From: an uncultured Erysipelotrichaceae bacterium
GTDB taxonomy: Bacteria; Bacillota_I; Bacilli_A; RFN20; CAG-826
Direction: 5' to 3'
DNA: 34,165 nucleotides
NCBI GenBank assembly: GCA_900314585.1
Contig: OMVV01000004.1
Coordinates: 1 to 34,165, forward strand
Shown here: one piece after another, positions 8,614 through 18,300 of the stretch
Position numbering within the stretch: position 1 is the stretch's first letter
How the letters are laid out: each line of letters begins with the position of its first letter
Program-made: the position numbers and the translations under genes
The notes under the pieces: model-generated
Databases searched by the model: none
What the model was told of the DNA's origin: nothing
What the model saw: the letters and a program-made list of their open reading frames with translations, nothing else

Positions 8614-10005
8614 ATTTTTCGTTTCTCAGACGAAAAGTATTCCACTCGTCCAGAAGTCGCGTCCGCATTAGGGACAAATTTAATCGAACCAATTTGGAAT
8701 ACAATTTTATTGTATCGAAAAACATATCGTCGTCAGATTAATGTTTTTGATATCACAAAGGTTCCATTTACAGTTACATACGTTCCAAGTATCAGTGAGA
8801 AGATTGAAGCTCTCGAAGAGAGTATTTCCAAATACATCGTTGATTTTGGTGGACTTGTTGATGGATCATTATCAAAACAAACCATCTTTCGCGATGCTTG
8901 CATACATAATCTTCGTTATATCTCTAAGGTTAACAAAGTTAATATCAATGATGTTGCCCTAGGAAATATCGTCGATTACAAGAATACTGATTCATTATAT
9001 GAACCTTTGTTCCGTTATTTCTCTGCCATTGTCCATTTAGAAAAGAATCCAACCGAGAAGTTTAACTTAAACACTCTCGGATTATATTATTCAATCATTT
9101 CTGATGAAGAAAGAACCGAATCTTTCTTTAGAAAGAGTGAGATTGAAGCTCAATCACAACGCTTATTGATTAACCGTGAATACGTTGGAGCGCCTACCCA
9201 AGACATTCCGGCTTTAATGAATAACCTTATTAACTATGTTAACGATAGTAAGGATTCCTTTGTTGTTAAAGTCGCAGTCATCACCTACATGTTTAATTAT
9301 ATTAAACCATTCGAGAAATATAACTTAGAGATGGCTGCCATCATGTCTAAGCTCATCGTTTCATTATCGGATGTTGAATCAGCCGCAGCATATCTTCCTC
9401 TGGAAGCTGTTGTTGCAGACAGCGAAGGCAAGATCGCTGAAGTCTCTCGTGAAATTCAACGCTCACGCGACATGACATACCAACTCACTCGCGTTATGGA
9501 ATATTTTGATGATGCTATTCAATATGTTTCTGACCGTATAGCAAAGCTATCTGTTAGTGAAGCTCAGAATTCATATTTGTATGGCGAATCCAAAGAAGAA
9601 TTCGTCGCCGAGTTCGGTGTTGAACCATCTCCAGAAATTATCCCCGAAGAAAAGAAAGTCGAAGAACAACCTAAGGTTGCTCCTAAGAAAATAGTTCAAC
9701 ATAAACCAATTGAAGTGATAGCAAGACCTTCTAAAGAAGAAAACGATGGTCCAAGCGACAAACAACTTCGTAGAATGGCAAATGATCTTCTTGAAGAAGA
9801 CCCACTTCTTAAAAAAGGCCAAGCTCATTTCTATGTTCGTCACTGTACCAAAGGTAAATACTACACAATCCAACAATATAAGAAGTGCGAAGGCTGTGTT
9901 TATGAAACCGCTCGTACATCCATGGACAATCTAGCGCGCCTTGGCTACTACCGACGTGAACAGGTGAAAAACAAGTTTGTTTACACACCAATCGACAAAG
10001 AGTAA
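8614..10005 (+). CDS. Degenerate Fic-fold protein with C-terminal winged helix
   Basis: Coding sequence with Fic-family layout: an N-terminal helical part, the stretch VGAPTQDIPALMNNLINYV (flap and following helix in Fic proteins), a core helix ending KPFEKYNLEM (231-240), an acidic/Pro linker, and a winged-helix-like end (about 377-463) with Cys residues. Where active Fic enzymes have HPFxDGNGR, this has KPFEKYNLE: the catalytic His is Lys and the Gly and Arg are gone, so AMP transfer is not expected. Reading upstream of TTG 8710 gives 32 further plausible residues (for example TRPEVASALGTNLIEPIW) back to the stop at 8608-8610. The only start-like codon placed well against the promoter is ATT 8614; TTG 8710 is the alternative. 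An operon with the next two genes is likely. Confidence 0.7.
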   Translation: MFRFSDEKYSTRPEVASALGTNLIEPIWNTILLYRKTYRRQINVFDITKVPFTVTYVPSISEKIEALEESISKYIVDFGGLVDGSLSKQTIFRDACIHNLRYISKVNKVNINDVALGNIVDYKNTDSLYEPLFRYFSAIVHLEKNPTEKFNLNTLGLYYSIISDEERTESFFRKSEIEAQSQRLLINREYVGAPTQDIPALMNNLINYVNDSKDSFVVKVAVITYMFNYIKPFEKYNLEMAAIMSKLIVSLSDVESAAAYLPLEAVVADSEGKIAEVSREIQRSRDMTYQLTRVMEYFDDAIQYVSDRIAKLSVSEAQNSYLYGESKEEFVAEFGVEPSPEIIPEEKKVEEQPKVAPKKIVQHKPIEVIARPSKEENDGPSDKQLRRMANDLLEEDPLLKKGQAHFYVRHCTKGKYYTIQQYKKCEGCVYETARTSMDNLARLGYYRREQVKNKFVYTPIDKE

Positions 10006-10022
10006 AATAGGGAGACGAAATT

Positions 10023-10259
10023 ATGCCAAACTTATTAGGATTATGGATCACTCTTGGAATGTTAGGCTTCTTTGGCCTAATGATTCTAATTATCATTCTT
10101 GTCAAAAGACGTTTTACGTCTTTGCAAATCAAGAAAGATGAGATTGATGAAGAAGAAGCAGTTCGTCAAGAGCTTGATCGTTATTTAGTTCCAATCGAAG
10201 ACGAAGAAATTCAAAAGGCTATGGCTGAAGAAGCTAAGCAAGATGAAGAAAAGAAATAG
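10023..10259 (+). CDS. Small single-pass membrane protein
   Basis: This 78-residue protein has one hydrophobic helix (about residues 4-27, LLGLWITLGMLGFFGLMILIII), then KRR and a charged, mostly acidic tail (DEIDEEEAVRQELDRYL). Positive residues after the helix suggest the tail is cytoplasmic. A Shine-Dalgarno GGGAGA precedes ATG 10023. It starts 17 nt after the Fic-like gene and its last codons overlap the start of hemW by 17 nt, so all three are probably co-transcribed. I do not recognise a family. The clean start, composition and spacing argue that it is a real gene. Confidence 0.75.
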   Translation: MPNLLGLWITLGMLGFFGLMILIIILVKRRFTSLQIKKDEIDEEEAVRQELDRYLVPIEDEEIQKAMAEEAKQDEEKK

Positions 10260-11340
10260 TCCATCGCTATATATACACATTCCGTTTTGTGCTCACATAT
10301 GCAAATATTGTGATTTCACAAAACTTTTTTATAATGAAAGCTTTGCAACCAACTATGTTGAAGCTCTCCTTAAAGAGATTGACTCATATAATATCAACAA
10401 AGTTGAAACAATCTACATCGGTGGTGGCACACCAACCGCTTTAAATGATGCTGATTTTGAACAGGTTCTTCAGAAAGTTAAACCATTCTTAGCTAGCGGT
10501 GGTGAATTCACTGTCGAAGCTAACGTTGAAAATCTTAGCAAAGCTAAACTTGAGATTATGGCCCGTTATGGTGTCACTCGTTTATCCATTGGAGTTCAAT
10601 CAACGTCAAATAAGACTCTAAAAGAGATTGGTCGAAGTCACACCTATGAAGACGCTATTAAAGTGGTTAATGAGGCTAAAAAGTATCATTTCGATTCAAT
10701 CAATGTCGATTTGATCTATGGATTCAAAGGACAAAGTCTTCAAGACTTGGAAAATGATTTAGCTAACATCCTTAAACTTGATACCGATCATATTTCAATC
10801 TATTCGCTTATCGTTTCACCAGGAACAGTTTTTTATAACGAAAAATATCAAACCCAAAATGAAGATGATTCTCGACTTTTTTATGAAACGATCTTAAAAG
10901 CTTTAAGAGCGAACGGTTATGAAAGATATGAAATATCTAACTTCGCCCGTAATGAAAAATATTCACGACACAACCTTACGTACTGGCATGACCAAGAATA
11001 TATCGGCTGTGGATTAGGCGCATCCGGCTATGCTGATGGTGTTCGCTATGAGAATACACGTAATCTGGATGCGTACTTAAATGGGAATATAGTTGCATCC
11101 AAAGAGAGAATAGATCTCGACAAAGATTTCACATATTATTTGTTAACAAATATGCGCCTTGAAAAAGGCTTTAAGAGAGCAGATTTTAAATCTAAATTTG
11201 GAATAGATTTTCTAGAAAAGTACTCTCCGAAAGTCGATCGATTCATTGAAAGTGGAGATGTCATCATTGATGAAGTTAGTGTCCGTTTGTCGGATAACGG
11301 TCTTCTCATCATGGATTACATCCTTCGCGAAATTATCTAA
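10243..11340 (+). CDS. hemW: HemW-type radical SAM protein
   Basis: The 365-residue protein has the radical SAM cluster motif Cys16-x3-Cys20-x2-Cys23 in PFCAHICKYCDF, followed by IYIGGGTPTAL and the family segment RLSIGVQS. HemW proteins resemble coproporphyrinogen dehydrogenase but are thought to be haem chaperones, and many annotations call them oxygen-independent coproporphyrinogen III oxidase. No other haem gene is in the window. The position between lepA and hrcA matches Bacillus hemN/hemW. ATG 10243 lies inside the end of the small membrane protein gene, suggesting translational coupling; a strong Shine-Dalgarno is not evident. Confidence 0.88.
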   Translation: MKKRNSPSLYIHIPFCAHICKYCDFTKLFYNESFATNYVEALLKEIDSYNINKVETIYIGGGTPTALNDADFEQVLQKVKPFLASGGEFTVEANVENLSKAKLEIMARYGVTRLSIGVQSTSNKTLKEIGRSHTYEDAIKVVNEAKKYHFDSINVDLIYGFKGQSLQDLENDLANILKLDTDHISIYSLIVSPGTVFYNEKYQTQNEDDSRLFYETILKALRANGYERYEISNFARNEKYSRHNLTYWHDQEYIGCGLGASGYADGVRYENTRNLDAYLNGNIVASKERIDLDKDFTYYLLTNMRLEKGFKRADFKSKFGIDFLEKYSPKVDRFIESGDVIIDEVSVRLSDNGLLIMDYILREII

Positions 11341-11435
11341 AACTACATAACAAATTCTTTTGACTTAAGTCTTTTTTTCTTTACATAAGTAAAAAGAAAG
11401 TCGACAATATAAAAGCCGTAGGCGAGGTAAAGTCG

Positions 11436-13442
11436 ATGAAAAAACCACGAATTGCATTATTGCTAACATTGTCAGCATTAGTCTTAAGCGGATGTAATTT
11501 ATTCCCATCAAATGGTGGAGGGAAGAAGCATCCATCAACAGGTTCTAGTGATACGTCAACTAGTTCAACTTCAGGAAGTAAAACTTCCAGTGGATCATCT
11601 TCAACAAGCGATACAAGTTCTACCTCAGGTAGTTCTTCCTCTTCTAGTTCGTCTTCTTCATCAAGCAGTTCCTCATCCAGTTCATCTTCAAGTAGTAAAA
11701 CCACTTCTACATCCTCAAGTTCCTCTTCGAGCAGTTCCTCTGAACCAGGACCAACCGATGTTTATCCAACCGCGATTTCAATTGATTCTTCAAGAACAAT
11801 TGATATTGGTGAAACAACCACATTAACTGTTACATTCACTCCATCCAACACAACTGTTAGAGATGTTGAATGGTCAACTTCAAGCGGTGCAATCGCTACC
11901 GTAGTTGACGGCATCGTTACAGGCGTGGCTGCTGGTACAGCTACGATTACAGCAACTGCCTACAATCAATATCACACAGCGCTTCATTCAACCTGCGCAG
12001 TCACCGTTAATGATTCAGGCGAAATTACAAAAACAAAATTATCATATACATATGATGACTATATTGAAAATAACGCTTATCAATTAAGCAATTGTCCACT
12101 AAGTGGAAATCCAAAACTTTTGGTCATTCCAGTGTGGTTTACTGATTCAAGTTCTTTCATCACCACAAGCAAGAAAGAAAATGTCCGAAGCGACATCGAA
12201 AAAGCCTACATTGGTTCAACTTCTGATACTGGATGGAATAGTGTGAAAACCTTCTATAAAGCCGAGTCAAAAGACAAGATGGTTTTAAATGCCACTGTTA
12301 GTGAATGGTATGAATGTGGTAAATCTACCTCAACTTATTACACCGATGGAAATGCAACTCAAAGTCTAGTGACAACCGCAACCAATTGGTATTTCTCAAA
12401 CCATAGTGATTCTAAGAGTAACTATGACACCAACAAAGACGGATATTATGATGGCATCATGCTCATTTATGGAGCCCCTGATAATCGTACTTGGGGTAAG
12501 GAATCTTATTCTAACCTTTGGGCATATTGCTATTGGATTCAACAAAACTCTGGAACTTCAACAAATCCAAATCCTAATGTTTATTTCTGGGCCAGTTATG
12601 ATTTTATGTATTCAAGTTCAAAAGCCTCTGAAAGAGCTGGTACAAGCTATGGCGGTGGCGATACTTCTCATTGCTCAATCGATGCTCATACATATATTCA
12701 CGAAATGGGCCACGTTTTAGGTCTTGAAGATTATTATGACTATGGACCAAGTGGTTTATGTCCATCAGGTGGCTTCTCGATGCAAGATTATAATGTTGGT
12801 GGCCATGATCCATATTCCGTTATGGCGTTTGGTTGGGCCGATCCATATATCCCAAATAAATCAATGTCTATTACCATAGGTAATTTCCAAGACACACACG
12901 ACTTGATTTTGCTTGCCAATCACACAGTTAATTCACCATTTGATGAATACTTATTGTTAGAGTTATACACTCCAACAGGATTAAATAAATTTGATTCTGA
13001 TTATTCATATAGAGGTAATTATCCACAAGGACCAAGCACACCAGGGATTCGACTTTGGCATATTGATGCTCGACTTACTTATCCAATCGGTGATGATTCT
13101 TGGTCAACAAACTTAAAAACCAATCCAAGTTATGGCAATGTCTATCACGCGATGTCAAACACATATGATGATAGTGAATATGGTTCAGCTCTAGGTTCAG
13201 ATTATTATGACTATAATATCCTTCAACTTATCCGTAACAATTCATCAGAAGACTATCGTCCTTCGGACGAACTTAGTGCTTCTGCGTTATTCACAAAAAA
13301 CAAAGGCAGCTTCTCGATGAGTAGTTTCTCTAGTCAATTCAAAAGAAGCGGAAAGATGAATGATAACTCAACTCTAGGTTGGTCATTTACGATCACTTCC
13401 TTATCTTCAACATCAGCGACAATCAACCTTGTCAAAGCCTAA
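11436..13442 (+). CDS. Secreted lipoprotein with Ig-like domain and M6-like zinc metalloprotease
   Basis: In this 668-residue exported protein, residues 1-19 are a signal peptide (MKKPRIALLLTLSALVLSG) with lipobox LSGC, giving lipidated Cys20. Residues about 33-102 are an almost pure Ser/Thr linker. Residues about 110-192 form a Big2-type bacterial Ig-like domain (YPTAISIDSS...AGTATITATA). The protease domain follows: HEMGHVLGLED (422-432), the HExxHxxGxxD zinc-binding and catalytic signature, and GGHDPYSVMAFGW downstream, as in immune-inhibitor-A-like M6 peptidases. DTNKDGYYDG (331-340) looks like a calcium loop. It should be anchored outside the membrane and cleave external proteins; the target is unknown. 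GGCGAGGT serves as Shine-Dalgarno. It breaks the hemW-hrcA synteny and so looks like an accessory insertion. Confidence 0.88.
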   Translation: MKKPRIALLLTLSALVLSGCNLFPSNGGGKKHPSTGSSDTSTSSTSGSKTSSGSSSTSDTSSTSGSSSSSSSSSSSSSSSSSSSSSSKTTSTSSSSSSSSSSEPGPTDVYPTAISIDSSRTIDIGETTTLTVTFTPSNTTVRDVEWSTSSGAIATVVDGIVTGVAAGTATITATAYNQYHTALHSTCAVTVNDSGEITKTKLSYTYDDYIENNAYQLSNCPLSGNPKLLVIPVWFTDSSSFITTSKKENVRSDIEKAYIGSTSDTGWNSVKTFYKAESKDKMVLNATVSEWYECGKSTSTYYTDGNATQSLVTTATNWYFSNHSDSKSNYDTNKDGYYDGIMLIYGAPDNRTWGKESYSNLWAYCYWIQQNSGTSTNPNPNVYFWASYDFMYSSSKASERAGTSYGGGDTSHCSIDAHTYIHEMGHVLGLEDYYDYGPSGLCPSGGFSMQDYNVGGHDPYSVMAFGWADPYIPNKSMSITIGNFQDTHDLILLANHTVNSPFDEYLLLELYTPTGLNKFDSDYSYRGNYPQGPSTPGIRLWHIDARLTYPIGDDSWSTNLKTNPSYGNVYHAMSNTYDDSEYGSALGSDYYDYNILQLIRNNSSEDYRPSDELSASALFTKNKGSFSMSSFSSQFKRSGKMNDNSTLGWSFTITSLSSTSATINLVKA

Positions 13443-13463
13443 AAAATATCGCAAAAATCGAAT

Positions 13464-13491
13464 AGACGTGGGGTAAATCTCACGTCTTTTT
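13464..13491 (+). terminator. Terminator after the metalloprotease gene
   Basis: AGACGTG (13464-13470) pairs with CACGTCT (13481-13487) around a 10-nt loop and is followed by a short T-run. A second, weaker hairpin (AACAAC-TTT-GTTGTT, 13500-13514, then CTTTT) follows, so this may be a tandem terminator insulating the heat-shock operon. Confidence 0.75.
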
Positions 13492-13534
13492 CATATTTTA
13501 ACAACTTTGTTGTTCTTTTCAATTTCAAACAAAA

Positions 13535-13561
13535 TTAGCACTTATGACTTGACAGTGCCAA
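13535..13561. promoter_or_regulatory. CIRCE operator 1, overlapping the -35 box
   Basis: TTAGCACTT (13535-13543), 9 nt, CAGTGCCAA (13553-13561). This matches the HrcA-binding CIRCE element (TTAGCACTC-N9-GAGTGCTAA) in 15 of 18 arm positions. Its right half overlaps the -35 box, so bound HrcA would block RNA polymerase. Confidence 0.85.
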
Positions 13562-13576
13562 AATTATTTCTATAAT
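13549..13576 (+). promoter_or_regulatory. hrcA-grpE-dnaK-dnaJ promoter
   Basis: Consensus TTGACA (13549-13554), a 16-bp spacer and consensus TATAAT (13571-13576) form a strong vegetative promoter with the start of transcription near 13583. It is flanked and overlapped by two HrcA operators. Confidence 0.85.
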
Positions 13577-13581
13577 TGTTG

Positions 13582-13608
13582 TTAGCACTCCAAAAGAGCG
13601 AGTGCCAA
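13582..13608. promoter_or_regulatory. CIRCE operator 2, at the transcription start
   Basis: TTAGCACTC (13582-13590), 9 nt, GAGTGCCAA (13600-13608), with a single mismatch to consensus. It begins at about +1 of the transcript, so it lies in the 5' leader directly before the hrcA Shine-Dalgarno. Confidence 0.93.
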
Positions 13609-13621
13609 AAAGGAGAATAAA

Positions 13622-14659
13622 ATGAACCGTCGTGATCGCATCTTAAAGTTGATCGTTGAACACTTCATCAAAACTGCTCAACCAGTCGGTAGCCAAACCC
13701 TCATCAATGAGTATGGTATGTCTTATTCCAGTGCGACTATTCGTGCGGAAATGAATGCCCTCGAAGGTGATGGACTCTTAGAAAAGACGCACACGTCAAG
13801 TGGCCGCGTTCCTTCTAGTAAAGGATATCGATATTATATTGAGCACCTACGTGAGAAAAGCGTCTCCGATGAATTCAAATATCAGATGCAAGCGATTCTC
13901 GACCTAAAGACTCAATCGATTGATAACGTGATCAAAGAGTCGTGCGAGATTTTATCTCAAATGACTTCCCTTGCTTCAATCGTCCTCGGTCCTAACGCCA
14001 AAGAAGAAAAGCTCGCTTCAGTTCAAATTATTCCATTATCTTCAACAAGTGCGACCTGCGTCTTCGTTACCGATCAAGGTTATGTTGAAAATAAGACCTT
14101 CGCTTTAAGTGAAGAAGTCCAACTCTCCGATATTGAAAACTGTGTCAAACTTCTCAATGAAAGACTTAAAGGCACAGCGATCTCTGAGTTAGTCGCTAAG
14201 ATGGAAGCAATTCGTCCATTACTTAATGACTACGTCGTTGATAAGGACATCATCTATCAAGCGATGCTCGAAGCCTTTGTTGGCTTTGCCAAAGACCGCT
14301 TGAACACTTATGGCACGGATAACTTATTCGATCAACCGGAATTCGCTAACGACGCCTCAAAGATCCGTCATCTTCTTGAATTATTCGAATCTCCGGAAGT
14401 ATTCCGTGAGGTAGAAGATGAAACTTCGGGTGATATTTCCATCCATATCGGTGGTGAAGGTGATGAAGAAGATGTCTCCATCATCTCCGCGAAAGTCAAA
14501 ATCCCTGGTAGCAAAGAAGGTTCAATCGCCATCGTTGGTCCAAAACGAATGGACTACGATCAAGTTGTCTCTTCGATGGAATATCTTCTAGAAGAACTTG
14601 AACGAAGATACGCTTCAAATAATAGAAAGGAGTCAACAAGTGTCACCAAAGAAAAGTAA
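13622..14659 (+). CDS. hrcA: Heat-inducible transcription repressor HrcA
   Basis: The 345-residue repressor binds CIRCE and represses chaperone genes until unfolded protein titrates GroEL away from it. The N-terminal winged helix (1-75) contains the family hallmarks QPVGSQTLINEYGMSYSSATIRAEMNALE and HTSSGRVPSSKGYRYY. The rest is the GAF-like and dimerisation domain, ending in GPKRMDYDQVVSSMEYLLEEL. It is the first gene of the operon and lies directly downstream of two CIRCE sites, so it is autoregulated. AAGGAG lies 6 nt before ATG 13622. Its end overlaps the start of grpE by 20 nt. Confidence 0.97.
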   Translation: MNRRDRILKLIVEHFIKTAQPVGSQTLINEYGMSYSSATIRAEMNALEGDGLLEKTHTSSGRVPSSKGYRYYIEHLREKSVSDEFKYQMQAILDLKTQSIDNVIKESCEILSQMTSLASIVLGPNAKEEKLASVQIIPLSSTSATCVFVTDQGYVENKTFALSEEVQLSDIENCVKLLNERLKGTAISELVAKMEAIRPLLNDYVVDKDIIYQAMLEAFVGFAKDRLNTYGTDNLFDQPEFANDASKIRHLLELFESPEVFREVEDETSGDISIHIGGEGDEEDVSIISAKVKIPGSKEGSIAIVGPKRMDYDQVVSSMEYLLEELERRYASNNRKESTSVTKEK

Positions 14660-15164
14660 TGATGATAAGTTAGCAAAGCTAACAGCCGATGTCGAACATT
14701 GGAAGAATGAGTATTATCGAGCCTACGCCGATATGCAAAATCTGAGGAAACAAGTTGAGAAAGAACATCGCGAAGCCATTCGCTATCGCGCTGCCGGATT
14801 CGTTGAAAACTTGTTACCAATTCTCGACGGATTCCATATGGCCTTACAAAATGAGGCTAAATCCGAAGAGATGAAAAACTTCTTAGTCGGCTTCGAGTTC
14901 ATTTATCGCAATATGCTCAGCGTCTTAGAAAATGAAGGCGTCAAAGAAATCGCTCCAAAAGTTGGTGATGAGTTTGACCCCAACACCATGCAAGCGATCG
15001 AAACCACCTATGATGAAAAAGCAAAACCAAACACAGTTAACAAAGTTAATGTCAATGGCTATATGCTTCACGATCGATTGATAAGACCAAGCATTGTGGT
15101 CGTCACCACAAATAAAAAAGACGAACCTAAAAAAGACAACAACGCTCCAGAAATGGACGCCTAA
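14640..15164 (+). CDS. grpE: Nucleotide exchange factor GrpE
   Basis: The protein has 174 residues from GTG 14640. It forms a dimeric coiled coil that releases ADP from DnaK. The N-terminal helix (KLTADVEHWKNEYYRAYADMQNLRKQVEKE) and the C-terminal beta-wing (GDEFDPNTMQAIET...VNVNGYMLHDRLIRPSIVVV) are typical. The start is GTG 14640, not the in-frame ATG 14598: AAAGGAG at 14626-14632 lies 7 nt before the GTG, whereas the upstream start would overlap hrcA by 62 nt with no ribosome site. The coding region overlaps hrcA by 20 nt, suggesting coupled translation. Confidence 0.93.
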   Translation: MSPKKSNDDKLAKLTADVEHWKNEYYRAYADMQNLRKQVEKEHREAIRYRAAGFVENLLPILDGFHMALQNEAKSEEMKNFLVGFEFIYRNMLSVLENEGVKEIAPKVGDEFDPNTMQAIETTYDEKAKPNTVNKVNVNGYMLHDRLIRPSIVVVTTNKKDEPKKDNNAPEMDA

Positions 15165-15169
15165 TATAG

Positions 15170-17014
<1,845 letters not shown>

Positions 17015-17032
17015 TGAAGTAAACTTACGGGA

Positions 17033-17057
17033 GCGATTGGGCTTTATGCCCATTCGC
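17033..17057 (+). other. Intercistronic hairpin between dnaK and dnaJ
   Basis: GCGATTGGGC (17033-17042) and GCCCATTCGC (17048-17057) pair with one mismatch and a 5-nt loop. Only a short TTTC follows, so it is not a strong terminator. It may be a partial attenuator or a 3'-end stabiliser that keeps dnaK mRNA above dnaJ mRNA. Confidence 0.6.
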
Positions 17058-17081
17058 TTTCGTGCTTAGAAAGGAGAGATT

Positions 17082-18221
17082 ATGGCCAAACGAGATTTCT
17101 ATGAAGTGCTCGGAATTAATAAATCAGCGAGCAAAGATGAAATTAAATCCGCTTATCGTAAATTAGCGAAGAAATATCATCCAGACCTCAACAAAGAACC
17201 AGGTGCCGAAGAAAAATTTAAAGAAGTACAAGAAGCTTACGACATCCTTTACGATGACAAGAAGCGACAAATGTATGATCAATTTGGTATGGCTGCTTTT
17301 GAACAAGGCGCTTCAACTGGTGGGGCTGGTAATCCATTCTCCGGCGCTGGATTCTCATCGCAAGGATTTGGCGATATCGACTTAGGCGATATCTTCTCAT
17401 CATTCTTTGGTGGAGGAGCAAGAAGACAACAACGTAACTTCGGTCCACAAAGAGGAGATGATACTCTCCAACGCATTCGTGTTCCATTTATGGATGCGAT
17501 CTTAGGAAAAAAGGTTTTAGTGCCAGTTGCCTACGATGAAAAATGTGCCAAATGCAATGGTACAGGTGCGAAAGACCCATCTGCAGTTAAAACATGTACT
17601 CGTTGTAATGGACGCGGTTATGTGACCACCCAACAAAGAACAATCTTTGGTGTCATGGAACAACAAAGCGTCTGTCCAGAATGTGGTGGCTCTGGCAAAG
17701 TTATCACAGATAAATGTCCAGAATGTCAAGGCAAAGGTCATAAGCACATCAAGCGTGATCTTGAAGTCAACATTCCAGCAGGCATCAATGCTGGTCAACA
17801 AATTGTCATTCGTGGCAAAGGTGAAGCCGGTCGTAATGGTGGTGAAAATGGTGATCTATATCTAGAAATCGTCATCGTCCCACATGAATTCTTCAAACGT
17901 GATGGTAACGACATCCATTTGGATGTCCCAATCAGCTTTGTCGATGCGATCTTAGGTAAGAAAGTTGATATTCCAACCGTTTATGGCACTGCGGAAGTTG
18001 AAATTCCTGCAGGTGTTCAACCAAATCAAATCCTTCGTCTAAAAGGACGAGGTATCAAAGATATGCGTAAAGGAACGCCTGGCGATCAATATCTTCACAT
18101 CATCGTGAAAACTCCAACCAAGGTTTCCAAAGATCAAAAGAAGTTACTTGAAGAGTATCAAAAGAAAGAAGATAAAAAAGATTCCTTCTTTGATAAATTC
18201 ATCAACTCCTTCAAACGTTAA
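17082..18221 (+). CDS. dnaJ: Chaperone protein DnaJ (Hsp40)
   Basis: This 379-residue type I DnaJ has a J domain with HPD at 33-35, a Gly/Phe-rich region (about 75-120) and four CxxCxGxG zinc repeats ([32 protein letters not shown]). The C-terminal substrate-binding domains follow. It delivers substrates to DnaK and stimulates its ATPase. AAAGGAG precedes the ATG. A terminator directly follows, so dnaJ ends the heat-shock operon; Bacillus has prmA next, which is absent here. Confidence 0.97.
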   Translation: MAKRDFYEVLGINKSASKDEIKSAYRKLAKKYHPDLNKEPGAEEKFKEVQEAYDILYDDKKRQMYDQFGMAAFEQGASTGGAGNPFSGAGFSSQGFGDIDLGDIFSSFFGGGARRQQRNFGPQRGDDTLQRIRVPFMDAILGKKVLVPVAYDEKCAKCNGTGAKDPSAVKTCTRCNGRGYVTTQQRTIFGVMEQQSVCPECGGSGKVITDKCPECQGKGHKHIKRDLEVNIPAGINAGQQIVIRGKGEAGRNGGENGDLYLEIVIVPHEFFKRDGNDIHLDVPISFVDAILGKKVDIPTVYGTAEVEIPAGVQPNQILRLKGRGIKDMRKGTPGDQYLHIIVKTPTKVSKDQKKLLEEYQKKEDKKDSFFDKFINSFKR

Positions 18222-18232
18222 ATTATATTTAA

Positions 18233-18257
18233 GGCCACTAAATGTGGTCTTTTCTTT
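18233..18257 (+). terminator. Terminator of the heat-shock operon
   Basis: GGCCAC (18233-18238) pairs with GTGGTC (18244-18249), with one G-U pair and a 5-nt loop, followed by TTTTCTTT. It lies just after dnaJ. Confidence 0.85.
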
Positions 18258-18300
18258 AAAAAAATCAATATTTTGATAGAATAATGATTGGGAGATAGAT

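Noticed and set aside
8710-8712. TTG as the start of the Fic-like gene
   Set aside because: No ribosome site precedes it, and 32 upstream in-frame codons look like protein with no stop. It remains the fallback if ATT 8614 is wrong.
11362-11378. GACTTAAGTC followed by a T-run as the hemW terminator
   Set aside because: The palindrome has no room for a loop; at best a 3-bp stem forms. A longer imperfect pairing with the following A-rich stretch is possible but too weak to call.
11381-11704. 107-residue acidic open frame opposite the protease signal and Ser stretch
   Set aside because: It is the antisense of the Ser-rich region: complement of TCx/AGx codons gives runs of Glu, Asp and Leu. No ribosome site or promoter, and the plus strand gene is certain.
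14598-14639. Earlier in-frame ATG for grpE
   Set aside because: It lies within hrcA with no Shine-Dalgarno, while GTG 14640 has AAAGGAG at ideal distance.
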